Assembly (NCBI GenBank): GCA_031546715.1 | Contig: JAVBKA010000058.1 | Span: forward strand, 1-6,944 | Direction of reading: 5' to 3' | DNA: 6,944 bases | Source of the DNA: JAVBKA01 sp031546715 | GTDB lineage: Bacteria > Bacillota > Clostridia > Oscillospirales > UBA929 | Shown: in pieces, positions 1-5,667 of the stretch | Layout of the letters: each line of letters begins with the position of its first letter | Position numbering within the stretch: the stretch's first letter is position 1 | The notes under the pieces: model-generated | What the model saw: the letters and a program-made list of their open reading frames with translations, nothing else | Told to the model about the DNA's origin: nothing | Databases searched by the model: none | Program-made: the position numbers and the translations under genes

Positions 1-1
1 T

Positions 2-514
2 GACAGAGGAGCATGGGTTGACAAAGGTACTTGGCACTATGTGTTTACCACATACACCGCTAAACTTAATGCTACACTTACACTTGCGCCCGATGAGCGA
101 TGCCCGACTGCGGACAGGGTAAACAAGGTCATGAAGTCTGGCTACGGCATGACAATTAATTGCAGCACAAATCTAACAACAAATGCACCATCAAGCCAAG
201 TAACGGCAGCTCAAAACGCAATCTCGACGTTCCCAGACTTCAGCTACAAAGACTACTGGAGAGTTAGCGAGAAGTCATCAAGCGGACTTAGTACAAACTT
301 TTCATTAAAAGGCAACAAGTGGTCATATTTTAACAGCCCTGTACATTTTACGCCTGTATGGTATCCCGATGGCGAACCGTATACTGTGGTGCAGGAGGTT
401 TTAGACTGTTGGACACCTGCGGGTATGCTCAGCGTACGTAAGAACGACACAATTACTATTGATGGCGGTTCGGTGTTTGACGATTGGCATGTCGGTCCGT
501 TGCCTGTGAATTGA
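2..514 (+). CDS. C-terminal part of an unrecognised, probably beta-rich protein (5' end outside window)
   Basis: The frame is open from base 2, so the GTG at 41 is probably not the true start; the visible part is 170 residues ending at TGA 512-514. I do not recognise a named family. The sequence is rich in Ser, Thr, Asn, Tyr and Trp, with alternating polar and hydrophobic residues typical of beta structure. It has three cysteines (in ERCPTAD, NCSTN and LDCWTPAG) and an aromatic C-terminal stretch containing HFTPVWYPDG, CWTPAGML and ending DDWHVGPLPVN. No transmembrane segment or sortase signal is visible in this part. A secreted or surface-exposed accessory protein of the mobile element is a reasonable inference, not shown. 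It probably shares a transcript with the next gene, which begins 9 nt after its stop. A phage-like structural protein is an alternative. Confidence 0.75.
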   Translation, partial: DRGAWVDKGTWHYVFTTYTAKLNATLTLAPDERCPTADRVNKVMKSGYGMTINCSTNLTTNAPSSQVTAAQNAISTFPDFSYKDYWRVSEKSSSGLSTNFSLKGNKWSYFNSPVHFTPVWYPDGEPYTVVQEVLDCWTPAGMLSVRKNDTITIDGGSVFDDWHVGPLPVN

Positions 515-523
515 GGTGAGATT

Positions 524-1201
524 TTGAAAGAAAACATTAAAACATCGCTCTTAGTATACTACTTTGTTGCCTTTTTTGTATTATTATGTTACACTCCTGA
601 AAACGGAGGGGATTTAATGATTAATATATTAGGAATGGAAATGAATAGCACGGTTTTTGCAGCAATTGTAGCACTTATAAGTTCTTTTGGCACGGCAATA
701 CTTACCCATTTTCTAGGAAGCAGAAAGCAATACAAAGATATCCTCAAAAGATTAGGCAAATTTGAAAAAATAACCCTAGAGGCAATGATTGGTGACACTG
801 GTGTAGCAGGCAACCTAACAGCGCAGCATAGTAGTATCTCGAAAACATTTTCAGACAAAACACAGGATTTATCAGAAAAACTTAAGCACATAAGCGAAAC
901 GGCGCAGAGCATTGACAAACGAACCCTAGCAGAAAAAATAATCCGTGAAGACCGTGAGAAGCATTTGACACCCAAGCAAGTTGATACCAAAGAGATGCTT
1001 GACTACTTGTCTGAAGTAAATGTTAAGTGGATGCAATCTTTTGCCGAGGTCGCAACGCTAAAAGAGCAGATTGTCCTCCTTAATGCACAGCTTAGAGAGC
1101 TTACAGCGCAAAATGAAGTACTTAAACGTAATAGCAGGAACTGCAAGTTTAGCGTAAACTTAAAAACTTCGAAAGAGCATGAATCTGAACATGAAATGTG
1201 A
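524..1201 (+). CDS. Membrane-anchored coiled-coil protein of unknown function (start at 524 or 617)
   Basis: The longest reading is 225 residues from TTG 524, preceded by GAGGTGA at 513-519 that overlaps the upstream stop. An in-frame ATG at 617 (residue 32) has a stronger site, GGAGGGG at 605-611 with 5 nt spacing, giving 194 residues. I cannot choose between them. The long form has two hydrophobic segments, about residues 8-24 and 43-64; the short form keeps only the second. After it comes a basic stretch (SRKQYKDILKRLGK), then a helical region containing NLTAQHSSIS and HLTPKQ, and a heptad-like coiled coil at about 159-202. This suggests an N-terminal membrane anchor with a long cytoplasmic helical domain, perhaps oligomeric. 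A weak promoter candidate, TTGCCT (567-572) and TACACT (590-595) 17 nt apart, would make a transcript for the short form only. The family is not recognised; proximity suggests a link to the preceding gene. Confidence 0.8.
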   Translation: MKENIKTSLLVYYFVAFFVLLCYTPENGGDLMINILGMEMNSTVFAAIVALISSFGTAILTHFLGSRKQYKDILKRLGKFEKITLEAMIGDTGVAGNLTAQHSSISKTFSDKTQDLSEKLKHISETAQSIDKRTLAEKIIREDREKHLTPKQVDTKEMLDYLSEVNVKWMQSFAEVATLKEQIVLLNAQLRELTAQNEVLKRNSRNCKFSVNLKTSKEHESEHEM

Positions 1202-1263
1202 CATTGATACATAATTGTCAAATTTCGGCATTGAGCTAATATGCGTACAAGTGTCGCAAGGCT

Positions 1264-1292
1264 TTGACTTTTCAACGGTTTTGTGGTATACT
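1264..1292 (+). promoter_or_regulatory. Sigma-A type promoter for the MNT nucleotidyltransferase
   Basis: TTGACT at 1264-1269 and TATACT at 1287-1292 are separated by 17 nt, close to the vegetative consensus. Transcription would start near 1299, about 38 nt before the ATG at 1337. The ribosome binding site is AGAGGTGA just before 1331. The antitoxin-type gene therefore has its own promoter and does not depend on the upstream genes. No operator palindrome was seen over it. Confidence 0.75.
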
Positions 1293-1336
1293 GTAACTAT
1301 AAAATGACTAAAACTAATATGAAGAGGTGACGATAT

Positions 1337-1639
1337 ATGCTGGATTTGTGTGAAATCAAAGCTGTAGTGGAGGAAGTAGCAAAACAGTATGGCGTAGAAA
1401 GGGTTTACCTTTTTGGCTCCTATGCTCGCAACGAGGCAACTACAGAAAGTGACTTGGATTTTAGAATTGATGGTGGAGCTATTCGAGGATTATTCGAGTT
1501 TTCAGGATTTAGATTGGTTTTAGAGGAAAAACTTCACAAGTCTGTTGATGTCGTAACTACTCGTAGTCTTGACGATGACTTTATTCGAGAGATTCAAAAG
1601 GAGGAAATACTAATATATGAACAAACACAAGCGAGATAA
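1337..1639 (+). CDS. MNT-type nucleotidyltransferase, antitoxin of a HEPN/MNT system
   Basis: This 100-residue protein is a minimal nucleotidyltransferase domain. The signature GS-x10-DxD is complete: G27-S28, then D39 and D41 in SDLDFRIDGG, with a candidate third metal-binding Asp at D71 in SVDVVTT. The family (MntA-like) neutralises a HEPN ribonuclease toxin, in studied cases by adding AMP to a tyrosine near the HEPN active site. The intact motif suggests the enzyme could still be active. The length is normal for the family, and AGAGGTGA lies 6 nt before the ATG. The expected HEPN gene begins inside the 3' end of this gene (ATG 1617) but is broken almost at once, so this looks like an orphan antitoxin. 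It could protect the host against a related HEPN toxin elsewhere, or simply be a leftover. Confidence 0.9.
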   Translation: MLDLCEIKAVVEEVAKQYGVERVYLFGSYARNEATTESDLDFRIDGGAIRGLFEFSGFRLVLEEKLHKSVDVVTTRSLDDDFIREIQKEEILIYEQTQAR

Positions 1640-1734
1640 ATCAGTCCTAGAGCATTCAAGAACTTATCACTATACTTCAAAATGATAAAACTGCTGAGCA
1701 GGAAATAGACAATGAAGAAGACCACGAAATCTAG
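1617..1734 (+). pseudogene. Broken remnant of the HEPN toxin partner
   Basis: An ATG at 1617 overlaps the end of the MNT gene by 23 nt, the usual arrangement for HEPN partners. AGGAGG at about 1599-1604 is a good ribosome binding site for it. The reading frame encodes MNKHKRDKSVLEH, like the start of DUF86-type HEPN proteins, but stops at a TGA at about 1683 after 22 codons. Another frame continues from 1651 as IQELITILQNDK and an acidic tail to TAG 1732-1734; a small indel near 1653-1656 would join the two. Even rejoined, it would be about 39 residues against more than 100 for a complete HEPN protein, and the catalytic Rx4-6H motif is absent. Both a frameshift and a large deletion are therefore implied. 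Family assignment rests on position and a dozen residues; the second part may come from another gene. Confidence 0.5.
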
Positions 1735-1748
1735 AGTGTACCATCGCT

Positions 1749-1787
1749 AAGCCCCACGACCTGACTTTTCAGGTTGTGGGGCTTTTT
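1749..1787 (+). terminator. Strong intrinsic terminator hairpin, copy 1, just before topB
   Basis: A 16-bp stem pairs AAGCCCCACGACCTGA (1749-1764) with 1769-1784, with one G-U pair and a CTTT loop, followed by a short T run to 1787. It would end the MNT transcript. The topB ribosome binding site begins about 11 nt after the T run, leaving no room for a promoter, so the hairpin may also set how much topB is transcribed. A near-identical copy lies at 4550-4588. Confidence 0.85.
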
Positions 1788-1814
1788 ACATGAACATAAA
1801 GGAGCGATTATCCC

Positions 1815-3980
1815 ATGGTTTTAGTCATAGCTGAAAAGCCCTCGGTTGCAGGGGAGATAGCAAAGGTACTTGGTGCAAGCAAGCGTGAGCAGGGGTATCA
1901 TTCGGGGAATGGATATTATGTATCTTGGTGTGTCGGTCACCTCATAGAGCTTGCAGAACCTCAACACTACGACCCTGCTTTTGAAAAATGGTCTCTGGAT
2001 ACTTTACCAATAATGCCAAGCCACTTTAGCACATCAGTAGTTTCTGGTACTAGGCAACAGTACGATGTTCTTCGTGAACTCTGCAATCGGAATGACGTGA
2101 CGGAATTGGTCTGCGCCACCGATGCAGGACGTGAGGGAGAATTAATCTTTCGCTTGGTGTATGAGAAAATAGGTAGCAAAAAACCGTGTAAAAGGCTCTG
2201 GATAAGCTCCATGGAAACAACAGCTATACAACAAGGCTTCCAGCAGCTCAGTCCATTGTCCGAATATGATAATCTTTACTACGCAGCCAGATGCCGCCAA
2301 AAGGCAGATTGGCTTGTCGGAATGAATGCTACACGGCTGTTTTCAGTGATACATGGGGTGACGCTGAAAGTTGGGCGTGTCCAAACGCCAACACTTTCAT
2401 TTATTGTGGAGCGTGAAAAGAACATCACAGGTTTTGTAAAAGAACCTTTTTATGTCGTTGAGCTTAACTGCAACTCTTTTTCAGTATCTGGTGCTAAGCT
2501 CAAAGATAAGCAGGCAGCTACTGTTATTAGGGAAACTTGTGACGGTAAAACAGCAATAATTACCTCTGTACAGAGACAGGAAAAGAAAAATCTACCTCCG
2601 AAGCTGTACGACCTAACTACGCTTCAACGTGAAGCTAATCGAATGTTTGGTTACACAGCGCAGCAAACGCTAGATACAGTGCAATCGTTATACGAAAAAA
2701 AGCTGGCTACATATCCTCGAACAGATAGCAGATATCTTACCACTGACATGGCTGACGGTGTGCCAGAATTGGTACATCGCTCAGCCTCTATGCTTTCTTT
2801 TAATATAGTACAACCAATAAAATGCGATATCGCCAAGGTCATTGATAACTCAAAGGTCACAGACCATCATGCTATTATCCCTACACTGTCCGTATCCTCA
2901 GTGGATTTGACACGCCTCACTGACCCCGAGCAAAGTATTCTTCGTATGCTGGCGGTACGGTTAATCTGTGCTGTAGCAGAAGCGCATGTGTATTCTGAGG
3001 TCGTAGTAACAGTTGACTGCGAGGGGAACAGCTTTAGCAGCAAAGGGAAAACAGTCGTTCATCAAGGTTGGAAGGGCATAGAACAAAGCTTTCTCGCAAC
3101 ACTACGGGATAAGCCCAAGGATAATAGCGTTGACACGGAAATTCCAGACGTGAGTGAAGGGCAAAGCTTTACTGTAAAGGCAGATATTCACGAGGGCTTT
3201 ACATCGCCGCCAAAGCATTATACAGAGGATACACTTCTGTCTGCTATGGAAACTGCTGGACGGACAATCGAAGATGAAAGCCTTAAAGAAGCGATACAAG
3301 GCAGCGGATTGGGCACACCTGCGACCAGAGCAAATATTATTGAAAACATTATCAAATCCGGGTATGCTGAGCGTAACGGCAACAGTCTTATACCTACGAC
3401 CAAAGCGGTCACTTTCATGGGTATCATTGATGAACGCATTAAGTCAGCGGAGCTGACGGCAGAGTGGGAGAAACAGCTTGAAGATATTAGCAAAGGTATT
3501 CTGACTGAGGATGTCTTTATGGCAAACATTCAGTCGTTTATATCATCTTTTGTAGATACAATCAAGCACAATCCTCAGACTAATAGTGCATTTACATCTG
3601 ATAAAACGCCTTTAGGGGCGTGCCCTCGTTGCAAAAAGCATGTTGTTGAGCAAAAAATGTCCTATTCATGTGAGAGCGGCAAGGGTGGCTGCGGTTTTGT
3701 CATATGGAAAACTATTGCTAGTGTGCCTATTCCGCAAGGGCAGGCGGAAAAGCTGCTTGCTAAGGGTAAAACCGACCTTATTAAGGGTTTCGAGGGAAAG
3801 TCAGGCAAAGTATTTGATGCATACTTGGTATTTGATAAAGACAGAAACGTCATATTTGCTTTTCCCAATAGTGCCTCCAAAGGACATGGTGGAAAGCCTG
3901 CAAGACAACGCTTTGACAGCAGTAAATATACTCCGGAGGAGATTAATAAAATGCTTGATAAGCTCACAGGCAGGGGGTGA
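1815..3980 (+). CDS. topB: DNA topoisomerase III (type IA), mobile-element type
   Basis: This 721-residue type IA topoisomerase cuts one DNA strand through a tyrosine and passes another through, resolving linked or negatively supercoiled DNA in the cytoplasm. The N-terminal Toprim domain begins VLVIAEKPSVA (E7) and carries DAGREGE at 103-109. The catalytic tyrosine is Y300 in YPRTDSRYLT, with R302 beside it. The conserved GLGTPATRANII lies at 498-509. The C-terminal part has four cysteines (C603, C606, C619, C626) that could form a zinc site, then a topoisomerase C-terminal repeat around 649-684. GGAG at 1801-1804 lies 10 nt before the ATG. It is somewhat longer than E. coli TopB. Such copies are common on Firmicute integrative elements, where a role in transfer or replication of the element is inferred. 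It has no promoter of its own between the terminator hairpin and its start. Confidence 0.95.
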   Translation: MVLVIAEKPSVAGEIAKVLGASKREQGYHSGNGYYVSWCVGHLIELAEPQHYDPAFEKWSLDTLPIMPSHFSTSVVSGTRQQYDVLRELCNRNDVTELVCATDAGREGELIFRLVYEKIGSKKPCKRLWISSMETTAIQQGFQQLSPLSEYDNLYYAARCRQKADWLVGMNATRLFSVIHGVTLKVGRVQTPTLSFIVEREKNITGFVKEPFYVVELNCNSFSVSGAKLKDKQAATVIRETCDGKTAIITSVQRQEKKNLPPKLYDLTTLQREANRMFGYTAQQTLDTVQSLYEKKLATYPRTDSRYLTTDMADGVPELVHRSASMLSFNIVQPIKCDIAKVIDNSKVTDHHAIIPTLSVSSVDLTRLTDPEQSILRMLAVRLICAVAEAHVYSEVVVTVDCEGNSFSSKGKTVVHQGWKGIEQSFLATLRDKPKDNSVDTEIPDVSEGQSFTVKADIHEGFTSPPKHYTEDTLLSAMETAGRTIEDESLKEAIQGSGLGTPATRANIIENIIKSGYAERNGNSLIPTTKAVTFMGIIDERIKSAELTAEWEKQLEDISKGILTEDVFMANIQSFISSFVDTIKHNPQTNSAFTSDKTPLGACPRCKKHVVEQKMSYSCESGKGGCGFVIWKTIASVPIPQGQAEKLLAKGKTDLIKGFEGKSGKVFDAYLVFDKDRNVIFAFPNSASKGHGGKPARQRFDSSKYTPEEINKMLDKLTGRG

Positions 3981-3996
3981 AGATGAAAACTAGACC

Positions 3997-4030
3997 TTGA
4001 CTGCATCAGAGCTTTGTAATACAATGTATT
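3997..4030 (+). promoter_or_regulatory. Promoter and candidate operator of the RelB/RelE-type pair
   Basis: TTGACT (3997-4002) and TACAAT (4020-4025) are 17 nt apart. A palindrome, AATAC-AAT-GTATT at 4018-4030, covers the -10 box. Ribbon-helix-helix antitoxins of this type usually repress their own operon through such sites, so autoregulation is likely. The ribosome binding site AAGGAGTG follows directly. Confidence 0.65.
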
Positions 4031-4048
4031 CACAAGGAGTGATTCACA

Positions 4049-4267
4049 ATGACTTTTTCGTTAAGACTAACCGACGAAGACTCAAAATTAATAAAGCGAT
4101 ATGCAGAGACGAAAAATATTACTGTATCTGAACTAATTCGCAGTGCGGTTTTAGAAAAAATTGAGGATGAAATTGATATAGAGCTTTACGAAAAAGCTAT
4201 GGCTGACCACAAAAAAAATCCTCAAGCTATTAGCTTTGATGAAATGATGAAACAAATCAATGACTAA
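4049..4267 (+). CDS. RelB-type antitoxin with ribbon-helix-helix domain (DUF6290-like)
   Basis: This 72-residue protein starts with a short strand (FSLRL, residues 3-7) followed by two helices (about 10-22 and 25-41, including TVSELIRSAVLEKIEDE). That is the ribbon-helix-helix pattern used for DNA binding. The C-terminal part, with YEKAMADHKKNPQAISFDEM, matches the toxin-wrapping tail of RelB-like antitoxins of the DUF6290 group. It would neutralise the toxin encoded next and repress the operon. AAGGAGTG lies before the ATG with good spacing. Its stop overlaps the toxin start by 8 nt, so translation is probably coupled. The family is clear, though the exact subfamily name is from memory. Confidence 0.9.
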   Translation: MTFSLRLTDEDSKLIKRYAETKNITVSELIRSAVLEKIEDEIDIELYEKAMADHKKNPQAISFDEMMKQIND

Positions 4268-4529
4268 GTACACAGTCGAATTTGAAAAAGATGCTCAAAA
4301 TGTTATTAAAAAAATGGATAGATATGAAGCTAACTTTATTATGAGCTGGATAGCGAAAAACCTTAATGGAACAGATAATCCTCGAATACACGGTAAAGCC
4401 CTTGTAGCAAACCATAAAGGCAAGTGGAGATATCGGGTTGGAAACTATCGGCTAATCGCAGAAATTGATGATGAAAAAGTAACTATTCTTATGCTTAATA
4501 TTGGACACCGCAGAGATATTTATAGTTAA
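4260..4529 (+). CDS. RelE/ParE-superfamily toxin
   Basis: This 89-residue protein has the compact RelE/ParE fold pattern: an N-terminal strand (YTVEFEKDA), a helical hairpin, then beta strands with KGKWRYRVGNYRLIAEIDDEKVTILMLNIGHRRDIY. Conserved basic residues R57, R59, R64, R84 and R85, with Y88 at the end, match RelE-like enzymes that cut mRNA in the ribosome. The ParE branch instead poisons gyrase, and sequence alone does not fully separate them, although the GHRRDIY ending favours RelE. It has no clear ribosome binding site of its own and starts inside the antitoxin gene, typical of a coupled pair that keeps antitoxin in excess. A terminator hairpin follows 20 nt after its stop. Confidence 0.9.
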   Translation: MTKYTVEFEKDAQNVIKKMDRYEANFIMSWIAKNLNGTDNPRIHGKALVANHKGKWRYRVGNYRLIAEIDDEKVTILMLNIGHRRDIYS

Positions 4530-4549
4530 GTTACAGCTTAATGTATCGC

Positions 4550-4588
4550 AAAGCCCCACGACCTGATTTTTCAGGCTGTGGGGCTTTT
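4550..4588 (+). terminator. Strong intrinsic terminator hairpin, copy 2, after the RelE-type gene
   Basis: The stem pairs AAGCCCCACGACCTGA (4551-4566) with 4571-4586 around a TTTT loop, with one A-C mismatch and one G-U pair; an extra A-T pair can extend it at the base. A T run ends at 4588. The left arm is identical to that of the hairpin at 1749, and the preceding ATCGC is shared too. It ends the toxin-antitoxin operon. Confidence 0.85.
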
Positions 4589-4661
4589 ATAATGGAAAAA
4601 TACAAGAGTTGCCCACTCGAGCATTTAAAAGGACAGCTCTTAAATTTTCATGGCATATTGC

Positions 4662-4691
4662 TTAGCACTTAAAAATACAATAGCTTATAAT
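4662..4691 (+). promoter_or_regulatory. Promoter of the 56-residue ORF
   Basis: A perfect TATAAT lies at 4686-4691, with a modest -35 match TTAGCA at 4662-4667 (18 nt spacing). Transcription would start near 4698, only about 14 nt before the ATG at 4712, so the leader is very short and begins around the ribosome binding site. That tight fit is the main doubt. Confidence 0.5.
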
Positions 4692-4711
4692 ACAAATTAG
4701 GGGAGATTTCT

Positions 4712-4882
4712 ATGGAAGAAACTATGTCAGCAATTTCCACAACAGTGTATACCAATACCACAAATCCAATGCTTATCAATGGGTACAAAATCAAAGTTAC
4801 ATATACACACGGTAGGCGAATGATTGATTGCATTAGAGAGGCTGCTGAGAAGATGGCTCAAAAGCAGCAGATTTTGAAGTAA
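4712..4882 (+). CDS. Small 56-residue protein, possibly TnpW-like
   Basis: ATG 4712 is preceded by AGGGGAG (4699-4705) with 6 nt spacing, and a TATAAT box lies just upstream, so this short frame looks expressed. The product has a polar Thr/Asn-rich start, a strand-like segment (YKIKVTYTHG) and a terminal amphipathic helix (CIREAAEKMAQKQQ). Small proteins with this strand-plus-helix layout, called TnpW after the Tn4451 family, are often found near large serine recombinases in clostridial elements, and here a recombinase begins about 800 nt downstream. I do not see the central TnpW motif clearly, so the name is only a suggestion. A role in excision control would be inference. It is separated from the recombinase by an oppositely oriented toxin-antitoxin pair. 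Confidence 0.6.
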   Translation: MEETMSAISTTVYTNTTNPMLINGYKIKVTYTHGRRMIDCIREAAEKMAQKQQILK

Positions 4883-4931
4883 TTAAGTAAGTGCGAATGC
4901 AGTTAGGGATTAGCATGTTCAATATTTGCCT

Positions 4932-4961
4932 TAAATAAAGTGATTCAGTGTTTTAATCACT
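4932..4961 (-). terminator. Weak terminator after the YafQ-type gene
   Basis: Read on the minus strand, AGTGATT and AATCACT form a 7-bp stem (4955-4961 with 4939-4945) around a 9-nt loop, followed by a T-rich stretch. The stem starts inside the toxin stop codon. It is short and AT-rich, so it may be only partly effective. Confidence 0.5.
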
Positions 4962-5232
4962 AGAATAAGTCACTATGCGTTCCAGTGCGTGTCAGAGACA
5001 GCAGAAGTTCGTCATTTTCAACTTTATAAATTAAGAGCCAGTCAGGTGTAATGTGGCACTCTCTGTGTCCCTCATAATTTCCCGACAAAGCATGGTCGCA
5101 GAACTTTTGTGGCAATGGCTGTTCAGCGCACAATATGTCAAACACTTCTGCTAAAAGCGTTACATCATATCCACGTTTTTTAACAAGTTTGTAATCCTTT
5201 TTAAACCTTGCGGAATATCTAATCGTCAGCAT
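4960..5232 (-). CDS. yafQ: YafQ-type mRNA-cutting toxin (RelE superfamily)
   Basis: From ATG 5232 the product is 90 residues, matching the usual YafQ length. A longer frame extends to 5259, but GGAGG sits 6 nt before the 5232 ATG, and MLTIRYSARFKKDYK is the normal family start. The family signature is complete: H47, then GHRECHITPDWLLIY with H56, H60, D64 and W65, then LTRTGTHSDLF with R82, H86 and F90. In E. coli YafQ the matching His, Asp and Phe residues are needed for cutting mRNA in the ribosome, so this toxin is probably active. It overlaps the antitoxin gene by 14 nt, which couples their translation. Orientation is opposite to every other gene in the window. Confidence 0.95.
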   Translation of the reverse strand: MLTIRYSARFKKDYKLVKKRGYDVTLLAEVFDILCAEQPLPQKFCDHALSGNYEGHRECHITPDWLLIYKVENDELLLSLTRTGTHSDLF

Positions 5233-5491
5233 CCAAGTCCTCCAAGAGAGCTTTAACACTATTAAACGGCTTGCTCATGTTGCGTTTAAGGTTCACATCA
5301 TTAATAGCCTCAAGCGTTTCATCGTTAGGAACGTTTAGGCGCATTTCAAACGGTATTCCGTTGTATCGAACGGTCTGACGCAGAAATACAGTGAGTGCTG
5401 TAGACATATTTAGTCCCAATTCCTCAAAAATCTTCTCCGCTTGTTTTTTCAAGTCCGTGTCGATTCGAATGTTCAAATTTGTAGTTGGCAC
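5219..5491 (-). CDS. dinJ: DinJ/RelB-family antitoxin
   Basis: This 90-residue protein begins TTNLNIRIDTDLKKQAEKIFEELGLNMSTALTVFLRQTV, the ribbon-helix-helix DNA-binding half of DinJ/RelB antitoxins. The second half, with IPFEMRLNVPNDETLEAINDV and an acidic end, is the toxin-binding part. The start is GTG 5491: an in-frame stop lies just upstream, and AGGAG is found 10 nt before it, a rather long spacing. It neutralises the YafQ-type toxin encoded after it and should repress its own promoter, which carries a palindrome. It is divergent from the recombinase gene. Confidence 0.95.
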   Translation of the reverse strand: MPTTNLNIRIDTDLKKQAEKIFEELGLNMSTALTVFLRQTVRYNGIPFEMRLNVPNDETLEAINDVNLKRNMSKPFNSVKALLEDLDADD

Positions 5492-5508
5492 AATTCATCA
5501 ACTCCTTT

Positions 5509-5543
5509 TACTATTAGTATATCCAAATCTGTAAAAATGTCAA
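5509..5543 (-). promoter_or_regulatory. Promoter and candidate operator of the DinJ/YafQ pair
   Basis: On the minus strand, TTGACA (5543-5538) and TATACT (5521-5516) are 16 nt apart, nearly consensus. The palindrome TACTA-T-TAGTA at 5509-5519 overlaps the -10 box and is a likely binding site for the DinJ-type antitoxin, alone or with toxin. Autoregulation is known for this family; binding here is inferred. Confidence 0.75.
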
Positions 5544-5587
5544 CACAAGTATCTATTGTTTCATTACACAGTCATTACGTTTTTTTA

Positions 5588-5634
5588 TTGCTATACGCAG
5601 ACGACTATTTGCATACTGGGTAGAGAACGGTTCT
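5588..5634 (+). promoter_or_regulatory. Possible recombinase promoter and palindrome
   Basis: A weak promoter candidate is TTGCTA (5588-5593) and CATACT (5612-5617), 18 nt apart. Just after it, AGAAC-G-GTTCT at 5624-5634 is a perfect 11-nt palindrome in the would-be leader of the recombinase. It could be a repressor site that keeps recombinase expression low, but no matching regulator is visible in the window. Confidence 0.35.
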
Positions 5635-5667
5635 TGCACTAAGGCTACAAAAGACAGGGGTGAAGGT

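Noticed and set aside
1199..1220. Inverted repeat TGACA/TGTCA just after the coiled-coil gene as a terminator
   Set aside because: Only 5-bp arms around a 12-nt loop and no T run after it.
3218..3529. A 103-residue minus-strand frame opposite topB
   Set aside because: A shadow of the topB coding sequence with no start signals or recognisable product.
3640..3993. A 117-residue frame on the plus strand within the end of topB
   Set aside because: It is read in another frame of topB, which has complete family motifs there, and no ribosome binding site supports it.
1749..4588. The two repeated hairpins as CRISPR repeats or transposon end repeats
   Set aside because: Only two copies 2.8 kb apart, same orientation, each with a terminator T run and placed after a gene; no spacers and no target-site duplication seen.
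4592..4672. A 26-codon frame beginning ATG after the second hairpin
   Set aside because: No ribosome binding site precedes it, the terminator lies directly upstream, and the product resembles no family I know. Probably chance.
4596..4680. Direct repeat AAAAATACAA at 4596-4605 and 4671-4680 as possible attachment sites
   Set aside because: Short, A-rich and only 75 nt apart; expected by chance in AT-rich DNA.
5441..5623. A 60-residue plus-strand frame across the start of the DinJ-type gene and its promoter
   Set aside because: It runs antisense to a clear antitoxin gene and its strong promoter, and the product is unconvincing.
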